From Croceibacter atlanticus HTCC2559 (GTDB lineage Bacteria > Bacteroidota > Bacteroidia > Flavobacteriales > Flavobacteriaceae): a stretch of DNA of 64,000 nt. Both the position numbers and the translations under genes were made by a program. The stretch is from assembly GCF_000196315.1 (NCBI RefSeq), contig NC_014230.1, positions 310,001-374,000 of the forward strand, in the 5' to 3' direction. The notes beneath the pieces were generated by a model. The model did not search any database. It had not been told where the DNA came from and saw only the letters and a program-made list of their open reading frames with translations. Positions 38,889-47,621 of this stretch are shown here, piece after piece (position 1 is the first letter of the stretch; each line of letters begins with the position of its first letter).

Positions 38889-40736
38889 TTACTCTACAGT
38901 AACACTCTTTGCAAGGTTTCTTGGCTGGTCTACATTTTTATCTAACATTACAGCTATATGGTAAGACAAGAGCTGTAACGGAATAGTAGTTAGTAAAGGC
39001 GTTAAGCTTTCTAAAGTTTCAGGGACTTCTATAACATAGTCTGCTCTTTTTCTTACTTCAACATCACCCTCAGTAACTATACCAATAATTTTTCCCTCAC
39101 GAGATTTTATCTCTTCAATATTACTAACAACCTTGTCATAATGCCCTTTTCTTGTAGCTATAACCACAACAGGCATTTGTGAATCTATTAAAGCAATTGG
39201 TCCATGCTTCATCTCTGCAGCAGGATACCCTTCTGCATGTATGTAAGATATCTCCTTAAGTTTTAAAGCACCTTCTAAAGCAACAGGAAAGTTAAATCCT
39301 CTACCTAAATAAAGGAAGTTTTTAGCATCTTTATATTTACTTGCAACAACCTCTATATGTTCATTAGACTCTAGTGCCTTCTTTACCTTTTCTGGAATTT
39401 GTTCTAATTCTCTTAAGTGTTCATTAAACTGCGAATTAGACAACACTCCTTTTTGCTTAGCTAATCTTAGTGCAATTAGAGTTAACACTGTAATTTGAGT
39501 TGTAAAAGCCTTTGTTGAGGCTACCCCAATTTCTGGTCCTGCGTGAGTATATGCACCTGCATGTGTTTCTCTAGAGATAGATGATCCTACAACATTACAA
39601 ACACCAAAAACAAATGCACCGTTTTCTTTTGCAAGATTAATTGCCGCCATAGTATCTGCAGTTTCTCCACTTTGGGAAATTGCAATTACGACATCATCCT
39701 TGTTTATTATTGGATTACGGTATCTAAATTCTGAAGCATACTCAACCTCTACAGGTATTCTTGCAATGTCTTCAAAAATATACTCTGCAACTAAACCAGC
39801 GTGCCAAGAAGTTCCACAAGCTACAATGATAATGCGCTTAGCGTTAAGAAATTTCTCGATGTTATCATCTATTCCGGCCATTCTGATGAGATTCTCATTC
39901 ACCAACATTCTACCTCTGTAGGTATCACTGATTGCGTCTGGCTGCTCATAAATTTCCTTAAGCATAAAGTGATCATAACCACCTTTCTCAATTTGCTCAA
40001 GGTTTAGCTGTAGCTCTTGTATATATGGCGCCACTAAAGAATCATCTTTAATCTTCCATATTTTTAAATCTTTATGATTTCTTACTACTGCCATTTGGCC
40101 ATCTTCTAAGTAGATAGCATTTTTTGTAAACTCAATAAACGGTGAAGCGTCACTCGCTATAAAAAATTCATCTTCTCCAACACCTAAAGCCAAAGGGCTC
40201 CCTAATCTTGCTACAACTATTTCATTAGGTTTTTTTCTGTCAAAAACTGCAATTGCATAAGCTCCTACCGTTTGGTTTAAAGCAATTTGAACTGCTTTAC
40301 CTAACTTAACTTTTTCATTTTTCTTTACATCTTCAATAAGGTTAACTAACACCTCTGTATCTGTATCAGATTTAAAAGTGTAACCTCTTTTAGTGAGCTC
40401 TTGTTTTAATGGGTCATAATTTTCAATAATTCCATTGTGAATAATTACAAGATCTCCAGAGTTTGAATAATGAGGATGAGAGTTTACATCATTAGGCACA
40501 CCGTGAGTTGCCCAACGTGTGTGACCAATACCAATATTACCCTTAATGGTAGCACTTGACTCACATTTTTGTTTTAGCTCCTCTACCTTACCTTTTGTCT
40601 TACAAAGTTGAATTTCACTTCCATCCCATAATGCTATTCCAGCACTATCATAACCTCTATATTCTAATCTCTGTAATCCTTTTAATATAATTGGATACGC
40701 ATCACGATGTCCAATATAGCCTACAATTCCACACAT
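38889..40736 (-). CDS. glmS: Glutamine-fructose-6-phosphate aminotransferase
   Basis: Makes glucosamine-6-phosphate from fructose-6-phosphate and glutamine, the first committed step to UDP-GlcNAc for peptidoglycan. The 615 residues have the N-terminal nucleophile Cys2 (MCGIVGYIGHRDAYP), the glutaminase marks RLEYRGYDSAG and GIGHTRWATHG, and two SIS domains (IIVACGTSWHAGLVAEYIFE near residue 304 and LYLGRGFNFPVALEGALKLK near 474). The C-terminus ends NLAKSVTVE as expected. Third gene of the operon, 12 bases after the DUF4270 gene. No glmS ribozyme is possible in so short a gap. Confidence 0.98.
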   Translation of the reverse strand: MCGIVGYIGHRDAYPIILKGLQRLEYRGYDSAGIALWDGSEIQLCKTKGKVEELKQKCESSATIKGNIGIGHTRWATHGVPNDVNSHPHYSNSGDLVIIHNGIIENYDPLKQELTKRGYTFKSDTDTEVLVNLIEDVKKNEKVKLGKAVQIALNQTVGAYAIAVFDRKKPNEIVVARLGSPLALGVGEDEFFIASDASPFIEFTKNAIYLEDGQMAVVRNHKDLKIWKIKDDSLVAPYIQELQLNLEQIEKGGYDHFMLKEIYEQPDAISDTYRGRMLVNENLIRMAGIDDNIEKFLNAKRIIIVACGTSWHAGLVAEYIFEDIARIPVEVEYASEFRYRNPIINKDDVVIAISQSGETADTMAAINLAKENGAFVFGVCNVVGSSISRETHAGAYTHAGPEIGVASTKAFTTQITVLTLIALRLAKQKGVLSNSQFNEHLRELEQIPEKVKKALESNEHIEVVASKYKDAKNFLYLGRGFNFPVALEGALKLKEISYIHAEGYPAAEMKHGPIALIDSQMPVVVIATRKGHYDKVVSNIEEIKSREGKIIGIVTEGDVEVRKRADYVIEVPETLESLTPLLTTIPLQLLSYHIAVMLDKNVDQPRNLAKSVTVE

Positions 40737-40748
40737 AATTTTTGGTTG

Positions 40749-42344
40749 TTAGTTTGGTTCTGTGTAATAGATTCTTAATTTTAGTCGCTTGTCTTCATTA
40801 GGCGACAAATTACTGTGAAGCACTGTACCTTCTGGTGATAATGGAGCTGCAAAAGGCACTGTAACATCTTCTGAGCTGTTACTTGTTTTTGCGTTAAGAT
40901 CCCCTAAAATTTCAACGTTAGGAGAAACAGCTACTCCTATTCGAGTATTAGTAGAGTCGTTTTGAATTATGTTTTTCACATATTCTGTCATCTTAATCTT
41001 ATAGAAAATACCAGTTTCTTCTTCGTCTGTTGTACTACCAGATTCATTCTGTGTTCTTGTTAATCTTCCCAAGTGCAATATTCTAGAATTAACTGGATCT
41101 GTCGCATTTTGAGTAAAATCTATAGTATAGTCAAACAAGATAGTATTATTATTTAAATCATACACAAATATACGTTCTGGCTCCTTCTCTCCATTGTCTG
41201 CTAATTGCTGATTTACATAGAATGTTAAGTTTGCTTCATTCACCAACCAGTCAAGTTGCTTTAAAGAATCTAATTGATCTTCATCGCTAAACAGTTCAAT
41301 TTCAGCAATATTAGGCGTAGCGCCTTTTATATATAAGTTTTGATTGTTTTGAGATGGCGTAAATGGAGTCTTATAGGTGTTTACAATTATATCACCGAAA
41401 TTTAACACAAAGGTCTTAGTTGTATTATCTGAAGTTGTCTCTCCTTCTGTACCACCATTAGACTCTTCTAAGTCTGATCTGTAATACAATGTTATATTTG
41501 CATTTGTAGATCCAAAATTAAGTAATGCCATTGAGCCATTAGGGTTTACAGCTTCTGCATTAAAATACAAACCTCTAAAGAAATTTTTAAAGTTATTATT
41601 ATTCAACAACTCCTCTGAACCTTCTTTATCTATAATATTGTTCTTAAAATAAGTGCTATCTAACTTCACGCGAAGTCTCGGCGTAACTCTCTCAACAATT
41701 GTATCATTTGTTTCATCTTCATCATCGTCCTCTTCATTTAATCTCTTTAATACAAGTTCTTCGTTAGAAAACTCAAAATTATCATCTTCAAAAAACACAA
41801 AATCTCTTAAGTTATTTTCAAATTCTTGTTGTTGGTTAGAGTAGTACAGTTGTGCATTACTAAAACCATCTCCCGAGTTTGGGTCTACATTTCTTAAAAA
41901 ATATCCAGATTCCTGAACACTTAGTTTAATTGGACCACTGCCGTAAATAGAATCTAAACTATAAAAAGTAGTATCTCCTTCTGCTGCTGTAGGTGTGCTA
42001 AAGTAAGGAATAGACATAACCACACTATCTAACTCTACATTATCTCCGAAAGTTGGGTTTGCAGAAGCCATAACTAATTGTGTTAAGACGCTTGCAGATG
42101 TTTGCCCATAAATTTCATCATTATAAACACCCAACAAGTATGTTGGCAAACCATTTGTTTGCACACCAACAATATCTTGTTGTGATGTAACCATTTGAGT
42201 TCCATCAAACAGTAATGCATCAAAATTTTCTGAAGGAATTAAATCTGAACCTACAGTATTAAACTCTTCTTCTTCACATGAACCTAAATAAAAAATAGCA
42301 ACTAGAAGAGCTGCTACTTTTATAAAATTTTTAGTTATAGTCAT
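40749..42344 (-). CDS. DUF4270 surface lipoprotein
   Basis: A 531-residue lipoprotein (signal peptide MTITKNFIKVAALLVAIFYL, lipobox LGSC, followed by acidic EEEEF). Acidic residues just after the lipid cysteine often mark export to the cell surface in Bacteroidota. The mature part is beta-rich and matches the general DUF4270 pattern: NTVGSDLIPSENFD early, YLLGVYNDEIYGQTSAS near residue 69 and a C-terminal KLRIYYTEP. Function unknown. It sits five bases after the synthase-like gene and 12 bases before glmS, hinting at an envelope-linked operon. Confidence 0.85.
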   Translation of the reverse strand: MTITKNFIKVAALLVAIFYLGSCEEEEFNTVGSDLIPSENFDALLFDGTQMVTSQQDIVGVQTNGLPTYLLGVYNDEIYGQTSASVLTQLVMASANPTFGDNVELDSVVMSIPYFSTPTAAEGDTTFYSLDSIYGSGPIKLSVQESGYFLRNVDPNSGDGFSNAQLYYSNQQQEFENNLRDFVFFEDDNFEFSNEELVLKRLNEEDDDEDETNDTIVERVTPRLRVKLDSTYFKNNIIDKEGSEELLNNNNFKNFFRGLYFNAEAVNPNGSMALLNFGSTNANITLYYRSDLEESNGGTEGETTSDNTTKTFVLNFGDIIVNTYKTPFTPSQNNQNLYIKGATPNIAEIELFSDEDQLDSLKQLDWLVNEANLTFYVNQQLADNGEKEPERIFVYDLNNNTILFDYTIDFTQNATDPVNSRILHLGRLTRTQNESGSTTDEEETGIFYKIKMTEYVKNIIQNDSTNTRIGVAVSPNVEILGDLNAKTSNSSEDVTVPFAAPLSPEGTVLHSNLSPNEDKRLKLRIYYTEPN

Positions 42345-42349
42345 TAAAT

Positions 42350-43168
42350 TTATTCTTTATCATTTAGCACTTTTGTGCTATAAAATTCTTGTAACGGCTG
42401 AGAAAAACTCTCAAGCCCTTTGTATTCTAATACTGGTTTTTTGCTTGCTTCTGCATACGCTACCAATTCATCAGAAAGATCTTCGCTACCTAATACTATG
42501 GCGTCAGAAAAATCCATAGATGTTTTCATTAAACCATTAAAAGTAGGCTCAACAATGTGAGCAACGCTTGTATCTTCTATACCATCAAACATAATTTTCT
42601 GAGCCATGTCTTCATCTAAAGTACCCTCAAAACCTGAGTTATAAACCGATGTCACAATTTTTGCATCTTTAAACAAAGGCTCATTACCGTAGTAGTTTTT
42701 AAGATATAATGGCAATAAAGATGCCAACCAACCGTGAACATGAATAATATCTGGAGACCAGTTTAATTTCTTAACGGTTTCAATTACACCTTTAGCAAAG
42801 AATATTGCACGCTCATCATTATCAGGAAATAAATTTCCATCCTCATCTGTTAATGTAGCTTTACGTTTAAAATAATCTTCATTATCTATAAAGTAAACCT
42901 GCATACGCTCTTTAGGAATAGATGCAACTTTAATTATTAGCGGCATATCTAAATCATTAATGACCAAATTCATACCAGACAATCTAATAACCTCATGCAA
43001 TTGGTGACGACGCTCATTTATATTACCAAACCTTGGCATAAAAATTCGAATCTGTCCACCAATACTGTTTATCATTCGAGGCATCTCAAAAGACATCGAC
43101 GATATTTCTGTTTCTGGCAGATACGGTATTACTTCAGATGATATGTATAATATCCTCTTATCTTTCAT
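42350..43168 (-). CDS. Glycogen/starch synthase-like N-terminal domain protein
   Basis: A 272-residue protein that matches only the N-terminal half of GT5 glycogen synthases: ILYISSEVIPYLPETEISSM at the start, RIFMPRFGNINERRHQLHEV near residue 38 and PDIIHVHGWLASLLPLYLKN near 139. Two things needed for catalysis are missing: the KxGGL motif after SSEV (here PETEI) and the whole C-terminal nucleotide-sugar domain. It is probably not an active synthase. First gene of the operon with the DUF4270 lipoprotein gene and glmS, divergent from panC. A regulatory or structural role in sugar supply is a guess. Confidence 0.75.
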   Translation of the reverse strand: MKDKRILYISSEVIPYLPETEISSMSFEMPRMINSIGGQIRIFMPRFGNINERRHQLHEVIRLSGMNLVINDLDMPLIIKVASIPKERMQVYFIDNEDYFKRKATLTDEDGNLFPDNDERAIFFAKGVIETVKKLNWSPDIIHVHGWLASLLPLYLKNYYGNEPLFKDAKIVTSVYNSGFEGTLDEDMAQKIMFDGIEDTSVAHIVEPTFNGLMKTSMDFSDAIVLGSEDLSDELVAYAEASKKPVLEYKGLESFSQPLQEFYSTKVLNDKE

Positions 43169-43247
43169 AGGTCTTTACTTTAAGCGTTACTTGGTTCAAA
43201 AAACACGCAAAATTACAAAAATTTAAGCCAATAACCATTTTTAATCT

Positions 43248-43255
43248 TACTTTTG
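43248..43255 (+). promoter_or_regulatory. Putative -7 element of panC
   Basis: TACTTTTG matches TAnnTTTG exactly, 21 bases before the panC start. A -33 element is not obvious. Confidence 0.45.
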
Positions 43256-43276
43256 CACGCCATTAACACAATATAA

Positions 43277-44128
43277 ATGCCTACGTTTAAGGACGCCACA
43301 TCTCTACAAGCATTTCTAAACTCTCAAAGAACGGGTAATAACACTGTTGGTTTTGTTCCTACAATGGGTGCTTTGCACAAAGGCCATCTTGCTTTGGTGA
43401 CATCTGCTTTATCACAAAACGAAATTGTTGTGGTAAGCATTTTTGTAAATCCTACGCAATTTGGTAATGCTGGAGATTTAAAAAACTATCCTCGCACATT
43501 ATCAAAAGACGAGACACTTTTAAAAACGTTGCATAACGATATTATTGTGTTTGCTCCAAATGCAGAAGATTTATATAATGGTAATATCACTTCTAACTCT
43601 TATAATTTTGGAGCTATTGCTAATGAAATGGAAGGCAAATACAGGCAAGGTCATTTTAACGGCGTAGGCACAGTTTTAGAGCTTCTTTTTGATATTGTAA
43701 AGCCAGACTATGCATATTTTGGAGAAAAAGATTTTCAGCAATTACAGATTGTTAGGAAATTGATTTCTTTAACCAAACAGCCAGTAACTATAGTAGGTTG
43801 TCCTATTTATAGAGAAAATAGCGGACTAGCTATGAGTTCTAGAAATGAACGTCTGTCTAAAGAACGTAGAGAAGCATCTGCATTTATTTACAAAACACTA
43901 CAAAAAGTTAAAGAAGATTTTAAATATAAGTCTGCAAGGCAACTTAATGAATGGGTTAAGAGTGAATTTGACAAACAAGAAGCACTAGAGCTAGAGTATT
44001 TTGAAATTGCCAACATAGACACACTTAAAACCATTAAGAGAAAACATAAGAACAACAAATACAGGGCTTTTATTGCTGTATTTGTAGAAGACGTAAGATT
44101 GATTGATAATGTCTCTTTAAATTACTAA
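43277..44128 (+). CDS. panC: Pantothenate synthetase
   Basis: Joins pantoate and beta-alanine with ATP, the last step of pantothenate (coenzyme A precursor) synthesis. The 283 residues show the HIGH-like nucleotide motif [15 protein letters not shown] near residue 27, [10 protein letters not shown] near 52, [14 protein letters not shown] near 148 and MSSRNERLS near 186 (the KMSKS-like loop). Followed immediately by panD, which makes its beta-alanine substrate. Confidence 0.97.
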   Translation: MPTFKDATSLQAFLNSQRTGNNTVGFVPTMGALHKGHLALVTSALSQNEIVVVSIFVNPTQFGNAGDLKNYPRTLSKDETLLKTLHNDIIVFAPNAEDLYNGNITSNSYNFGAIANEMEGKYRQGHFNGVGTVLELLFDIVKPDYAYFGEKDFQQLQIVRKLISLTKQPVTIVGCPIYRENSGLAMSSRNERLSKERREASAFIYKTLQKVKEDFKYKSARQLNEWVKSEFDKQEALELEYFEIANIDTLKTIKRKHKNNKYRAFIAVFVEDVRLIDNVSLNY

Positions 44129-44136
44129 TTTTGAAT

Positions 44137-44487
44137 ATGCTTGTAACAGTAGTAAAATCTAAAATTCACCGTGTGAAAGTCACAGGTGCAGACCTTAACT
44201 ATATTGGTAGCATTACCATAGATGAAGATTTAATGGATGCTGCAAATTTAGTTGAAGGCGAAAAAGTTCAAATTGTGAACAACAACAATGGCGAACGTCT
44301 TGAAACTTATGCAATTCCTGGCCCTAGAGGAAGTGGTGAAATTACTTTAAATGGAGCAGCTGCTCGTAAAGTTGCAAAAGGAGATATTCTTATTCTTATT
44401 ACTTATGGTATGATGACCATGGATGAGGCTAAGAACTTTAAACCGTCTTTAGTGTTTCCTAATGAAGAGAATAACCTTCTGAAATAA
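44137..44487 (+). CDS. panD: Aspartate 1-decarboxylase proenzyme
   Basis: Makes beta-alanine from aspartate using a pyruvoyl group formed by self-cleavage. The start at the ATG at 44137 gives 116 residues and places the cleavage pair exactly at Gly24-Ser25 ([12 protein letters not shown]), as in the E. coli enzyme; the TTG two codons upstream is not needed. Other marks are [29 protein letters not shown] near residue 67 and the C-terminal LILITYGMM. Eight bases after panC. Confidence 0.96.
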   Translation: MLVTVVKSKIHRVKVTGADLNYIGSITIDEDLMDAANLVEGEKVQIVNNNNGERLETYAIPGPRGSGEITLNGAAARKVAKGDILILITYGMMTMDEAKNFKPSLVFPNEENNLLK

Positions 44488-44493
44488 ACCACT

Positions 44494-45462
44494 TTGAATA
44501 AACACCTTTCTAAAATTTTAAAAACACTACTCCCACTTTTACTGGGAGTTTTTTTAATTTGGTATATGGTGTCTAGCGCAACTCCGGAAGAACGCGAAAA
44601 GCTTTGGGTTAATATAGTAGAAGCTGATAAGTTTTGGATAGCCGTTTCCCTTATATTAGGATTACTAAGCCATGCATCTAGGGCTTACAGATGGAAGTTT
44701 CTTCTAGAACCTTTAGGATATAAACCTAAGTTTTATAATAGTTTTATGGCAGTTATGGTAGCATATTTGGCCAACCTTGGCATACCGCGTTCTGGAGAGG
44801 TCTTAAGAGGTGCAACTATTTCCACCTATGAGAAAGTTCCTTTTGAAAAAGCATTTGGGACTATTGTATCAGAACGTATTGCAGACCTTATTATGTTACT
44901 TTTAGTAGTTGCTACTGCTATACTGTTACAGACAGACACTTTGTTGAACTATTTTAATGACCAAGATATTAATCCTTTAATGGCTGTTGGAATTATTGTT
45001 GTATTAGTGGTTGGCGTGCTAGTAGGTGTTCGAATATTAAAGAGCTCTACCCACAAATTCTTTGTGAAACTAAGAACATTTGCAGAAGGACTTTTAGACG
45101 GCATGAAAAGCATATTGCATATGAAGAATAAGTGGGCGTTTATCTTTCATACAGTATTTATCTGGCTCTCTTATGTGCTTATGTTTGGTGTTATTAAATA
45201 TTGTATTCCCGGAACAGAGAACTTAAGCATTGCTGGTATTCTTGCAGCTTTTGCAGTTGGGTCTTTTGCTATTTCTGCAACTAATGGCGGCATAGGAGTA
45301 TATCCATTTGCTATAGGCGCAATTTTAATATATTTTAATATAGACAAACAAGATGGTGAAGCCTTTGGTTGGATTCTTTGGGGATCACAAACTTTACTAA
45401 ATATTGTGCTAGGAGGACTTTCATTTTTACTACTACCTATTCTTAACAGAAAGAAAACATAA
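44494..45462 (+). CDS. Flippase-like membrane protein (lysylphosphatidylglycerol synthase TM family)
   Basis: A 322-residue integral membrane protein with about eight spans, similar to the transmembrane part of MprF-type proteins. Marks are a first span TLLPLLLGVFLIWYMV, RAYRWKFLLEPLGY near residue 62, NLGIPRSGEVLRGATIS near 94 and SATNGGIGVYPFAIGAILIY near 262. No synthase domain is attached, so a lipid-translocation role is the likeliest guess. The start is a TTG at 44494; no ATG is near and the N-terminus fits well. It lies six bases after panD, in the same operon. Confidence 0.82.
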   Translation: MNKHLSKILKTLLPLLLGVFLIWYMVSSATPEEREKLWVNIVEADKFWIAVSLILGLLSHASRAYRWKFLLEPLGYKPKFYNSFMAVMVAYLANLGIPRSGEVLRGATISTYEKVPFEKAFGTIVSERIADLIMLLLVVATAILLQTDTLLNYFNDQDINPLMAVGIIVVLVVGVLVGVRILKSSTHKFFVKLRTFAEGLLDGMKSILHMKNKWAFIFHTVFIWLSYVLMFGVIKYCIPGTENLSIAGILAAFAVGSFAISATNGGIGVYPFAIGAILIYFNIDKQDGEAFGWILWGSQTLLNIVLGGLSFLLLPILNRKKT

Positions 45463-45498
45463 AATTTTATATCTTGGGGAACCCAAAAAAAGCTTCCC

Positions 45499-46644
45499 AT
45501 GAAATATTATTTTCTACTCTTCACTTTATTATTTTCATTTTCAGCTATATCTCAAGTAAAATATGAAACTATTTATTCAGAAAAACTTGGAGAGGATCGC
45601 GAAATAAAAATTCAATTGCCTAGGAATTATGAGAGCAATTCAGAAAAGAGGTATCCTATATTTATAGTTTTAGATGGTGATTATCTTTTTGAGCCTGTTG
45701 CTGGAAATGTAGACTTTTATAGCTACTGGGAAGATATGCCAGAAGCCATAGTTGTAGGAATAAATCAATTAGAAACAAGAATAGATGATGGTTATTTTGA
45801 TGACACAAATTATTTTCCGTCAAATTCTGGCGCTAATTTCTTTGAATTTATTGGGCTGGAGCTGCTTCCTTACTTAGACACAAATTACAGGACAGCAAAG
45901 TTTGTAATTGCCGTTGGTCACGATTATACCTCTAATTTCATAAACTACTACCTATTTAAAGATCCGGCTTTATTTCAAGGTTATATAAATTTAAGCCCAG
46001 ATTTTGCACCAATGATGGCAGAACGTTTAACAGAAAAGCTGTCTACCATTAAACAAAAAACTTGGTTTTATATGGCTACTGGAACAGATGATATAAAATC
46101 GATTAGAGAAGATGTTATTTACACAGACAAACAATTGTCTTTGGTTGACAATGCAGCTGTAAACTACTATTTTGATGATTTTGAAGGTGCAACTCACTAT
46201 TCTCTTGTTGGAAGAGCTATTCCTAAAGCTATTGAAGATATATTTTCTATTTACAGACCTATTAGCAATAAACAGTACAAAGAAGAACTTTTAAATATTG
46301 AGGGTTCACTTTACAGTTACCTAATTGAAAAATATAATGTTATTGAAGAGCTATTTGGTTTAGACAACACTATTAGAATTAATGATTTTCAAGCTATATC
46401 TGCTGCTATTGAAAAACTAGAAAAATGGAATGATTATGAAGAACTAGGAAGACTTGCAAGAAAAGAGCATCCAGACACAATGCTTGGCAATTATTACCTA
46501 GGTAGATTTTACGAGGAAACAGGAGAACCTAAAAAAGCTATGAGAACTTACCAAAGTGCCTTTCTTTTGCAAGAGGTAGGAAATTTAACTAAAGACCTAA
46601 TGTTGGAAAAATCTGATGCTATTAAAGCTGATTTTGGCTATTAA
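45499..46644 (+). CDS. Exported esterase-fold protein with altered nucleophile site
   Basis: A 381-residue exported protein with a signal peptide (MKYYFLLFTLLFSFSAISQV). Residues about 20-260 resemble the putative esterase (Esterase D-like) alpha/beta-hydrolase family: REIKIQLPRNYE, RYPIFIVLDGDYLFEP near residue 51 and GYINLSPDFAPMM. The nucleophile elbow, normally GHSxGG, reads VGHDYTSNF, with Asp in place of Ser. The C-terminal 90 residues look helical and TPR-like (GNYYLGRFYEETGEPKKAMR). It may be a non-catalytic binding protein. Single gene, ending at a strong terminator. Confidence 0.78.
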   Translation: MKYYFLLFTLLFSFSAISQVKYETIYSEKLGEDREIKIQLPRNYESNSEKRYPIFIVLDGDYLFEPVAGNVDFYSYWEDMPEAIVVGINQLETRIDDGYFDDTNYFPSNSGANFFEFIGLELLPYLDTNYRTAKFVIAVGHDYTSNFINYYLFKDPALFQGYINLSPDFAPMMAERLTEKLSTIKQKTWFYMATGTDDIKSIREDVIYTDKQLSLVDNAAVNYYFDDFEGATHYSLVGRAIPKAIEDIFSIYRPISNKQYKEELLNIEGSLYSYLIEKYNVIEELFGLDNTIRINDFQAISAAIEKLEKWNDYEELGRLARKEHPDTMLGNYYLGRFYEETGEPKKAMRTYQSAFLLQEVGNLTKDLMLEKSDAIKADFGY

Positions 46645-46658
46645 ATTTAAATACTTAT

Positions 46659-46695
46659 AAAAAGAGCCCGCTAATAATTAGCGGGCTCTTTTTAT
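46659..46695. terminator. Bidirectional terminator
   Basis: A long stem (AAAAAGAGCCCGCTAA with its complement, short loop) followed by five T. It lies between the convergent esterase-like gene (+) and the outer-membrane barrel gene (-). Confidence 0.92.
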
Positions 46696-46712
46696 TGAAT
46701 TTTTGCTTACTG

Positions 46713-47594
46713 CTATATTCCTAAACTGTACTTTAGTTTCACACCATAAGCGTTTAATTTAACCTCACTAGCATTACTTGTCCCTAAAATAGTATTATAA
46801 GTAAACTCAGATGGAATATCATTACTGTAATTAACCAGATCTTCAAACTCTTCACCGTCGTAAAGGTCATTTATACCATAATCAAAAAACAACCCTATAT
46901 ATATTGAATTATTAGATGAAAGCATTTGTTTTATACCAAGTTCTAAAGTTGCACTAAAAGCTGTTTTTAGCTCTAAATCTTGGTCATTTACATTAATATT
47001 TCTATAAGTTCCAAATCCGGCAAACTCTGGATCAAAAAGTTCAACATTGTATTGCCTATAAAAACCACTTGTATTTAATGTTTTTATATCTGTTTCGTAA
47101 TAAGTATCAATTGGCAATGCCACCTTACCACCAACAGCAATATAAAACCTAGAGACTCCGGAAGTTTCATATTGAACAACTAAAGGAATTGAAACAAATT
47201 GAGCTTTTTGTTGTTCTTGAAAATTTGTACCTCTATACCTAAATTCAAAATCTTCACCTTCACTATCTGTTGCATTATATGAACCTCTTATAACTTCATA
47301 CCTTGAAGATGAAGAAACAGATTGGAACTCTAATCCTAATTGCAAGCTATAATTTTCAGATAAATGATAGCCATAGTGAACACCTACTTGCCCACCTTTT
47401 CCGTTTCTTAGGCTTGCACCATTAAGACTGTAATCTAACGTTGAAAAAACGCCACTTACCGAACCTATTATTTCTCCTTTAATTTCTTGGCTAGAAGCCG
47501 AATAGCAAAAGTTAAGACTTATTACCAAAACTAAAATACCTCTCATTTTATTGGAAATTAAATGGTTCATTTTGTTATATTTTTTAATATTCAT
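46713..47594 (-). CDS. Outer-membrane beta-barrel protein
   Basis: A protein of up to 293 residues with a signal peptide best read from the ATG at 47546 (MRGILVLVISLNFCYSASSQ); ATGs at 47570 and 47594 give longer forms. Alternating hydrophobic strands follow throughout, such as GGQVGVHYGYHLSENYSLQL, AQFVSIPLVVQYETSGVSRF and AFSATLELGIKQM, with a terminal strand VKLKYSLGI, as in PorT/OmpA-like barrels. It lies only 27 bases after the 3089-residue secreted protein gene on the same strand, so it may help that protein reach or stay on the surface, as SprF does for SprB. Confidence 0.75.
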   Translation of the reverse strand: MNIKKYNKMNHLISNKMRGILVLVISLNFCYSASSQEIKGEIIGSVSGVFSTLDYSLNGASLRNGKGGQVGVHYGYHLSENYSLQLGLEFQSVSSSSRYEVIRGSYNATDSEGEDFEFRYRGTNFQEQQKAQFVSIPLVVQYETSGVSRFYIAVGGKVALPIDTYYETDIKTLNTSGFYRQYNVELFDPEFAGFGTYRNINVNDQDLELKTAFSATLELGIKQMLSSNNSIYIGLFFDYGINDLYDGEEFEDLVNYSNDIPSEFTYNTILGTSNASEVKLNAYGVKLKYSLGI

Positions 47595-47621
47595 CTTGTC
47601 GTTTATATGGGTATGATCTAG

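Noticed and set aside
40737-40748. Possible glmS ribozyme or riboswitch before glmS
   Set aside because: Only 12 bases separate glmS from the upstream gene, too short for the structure.
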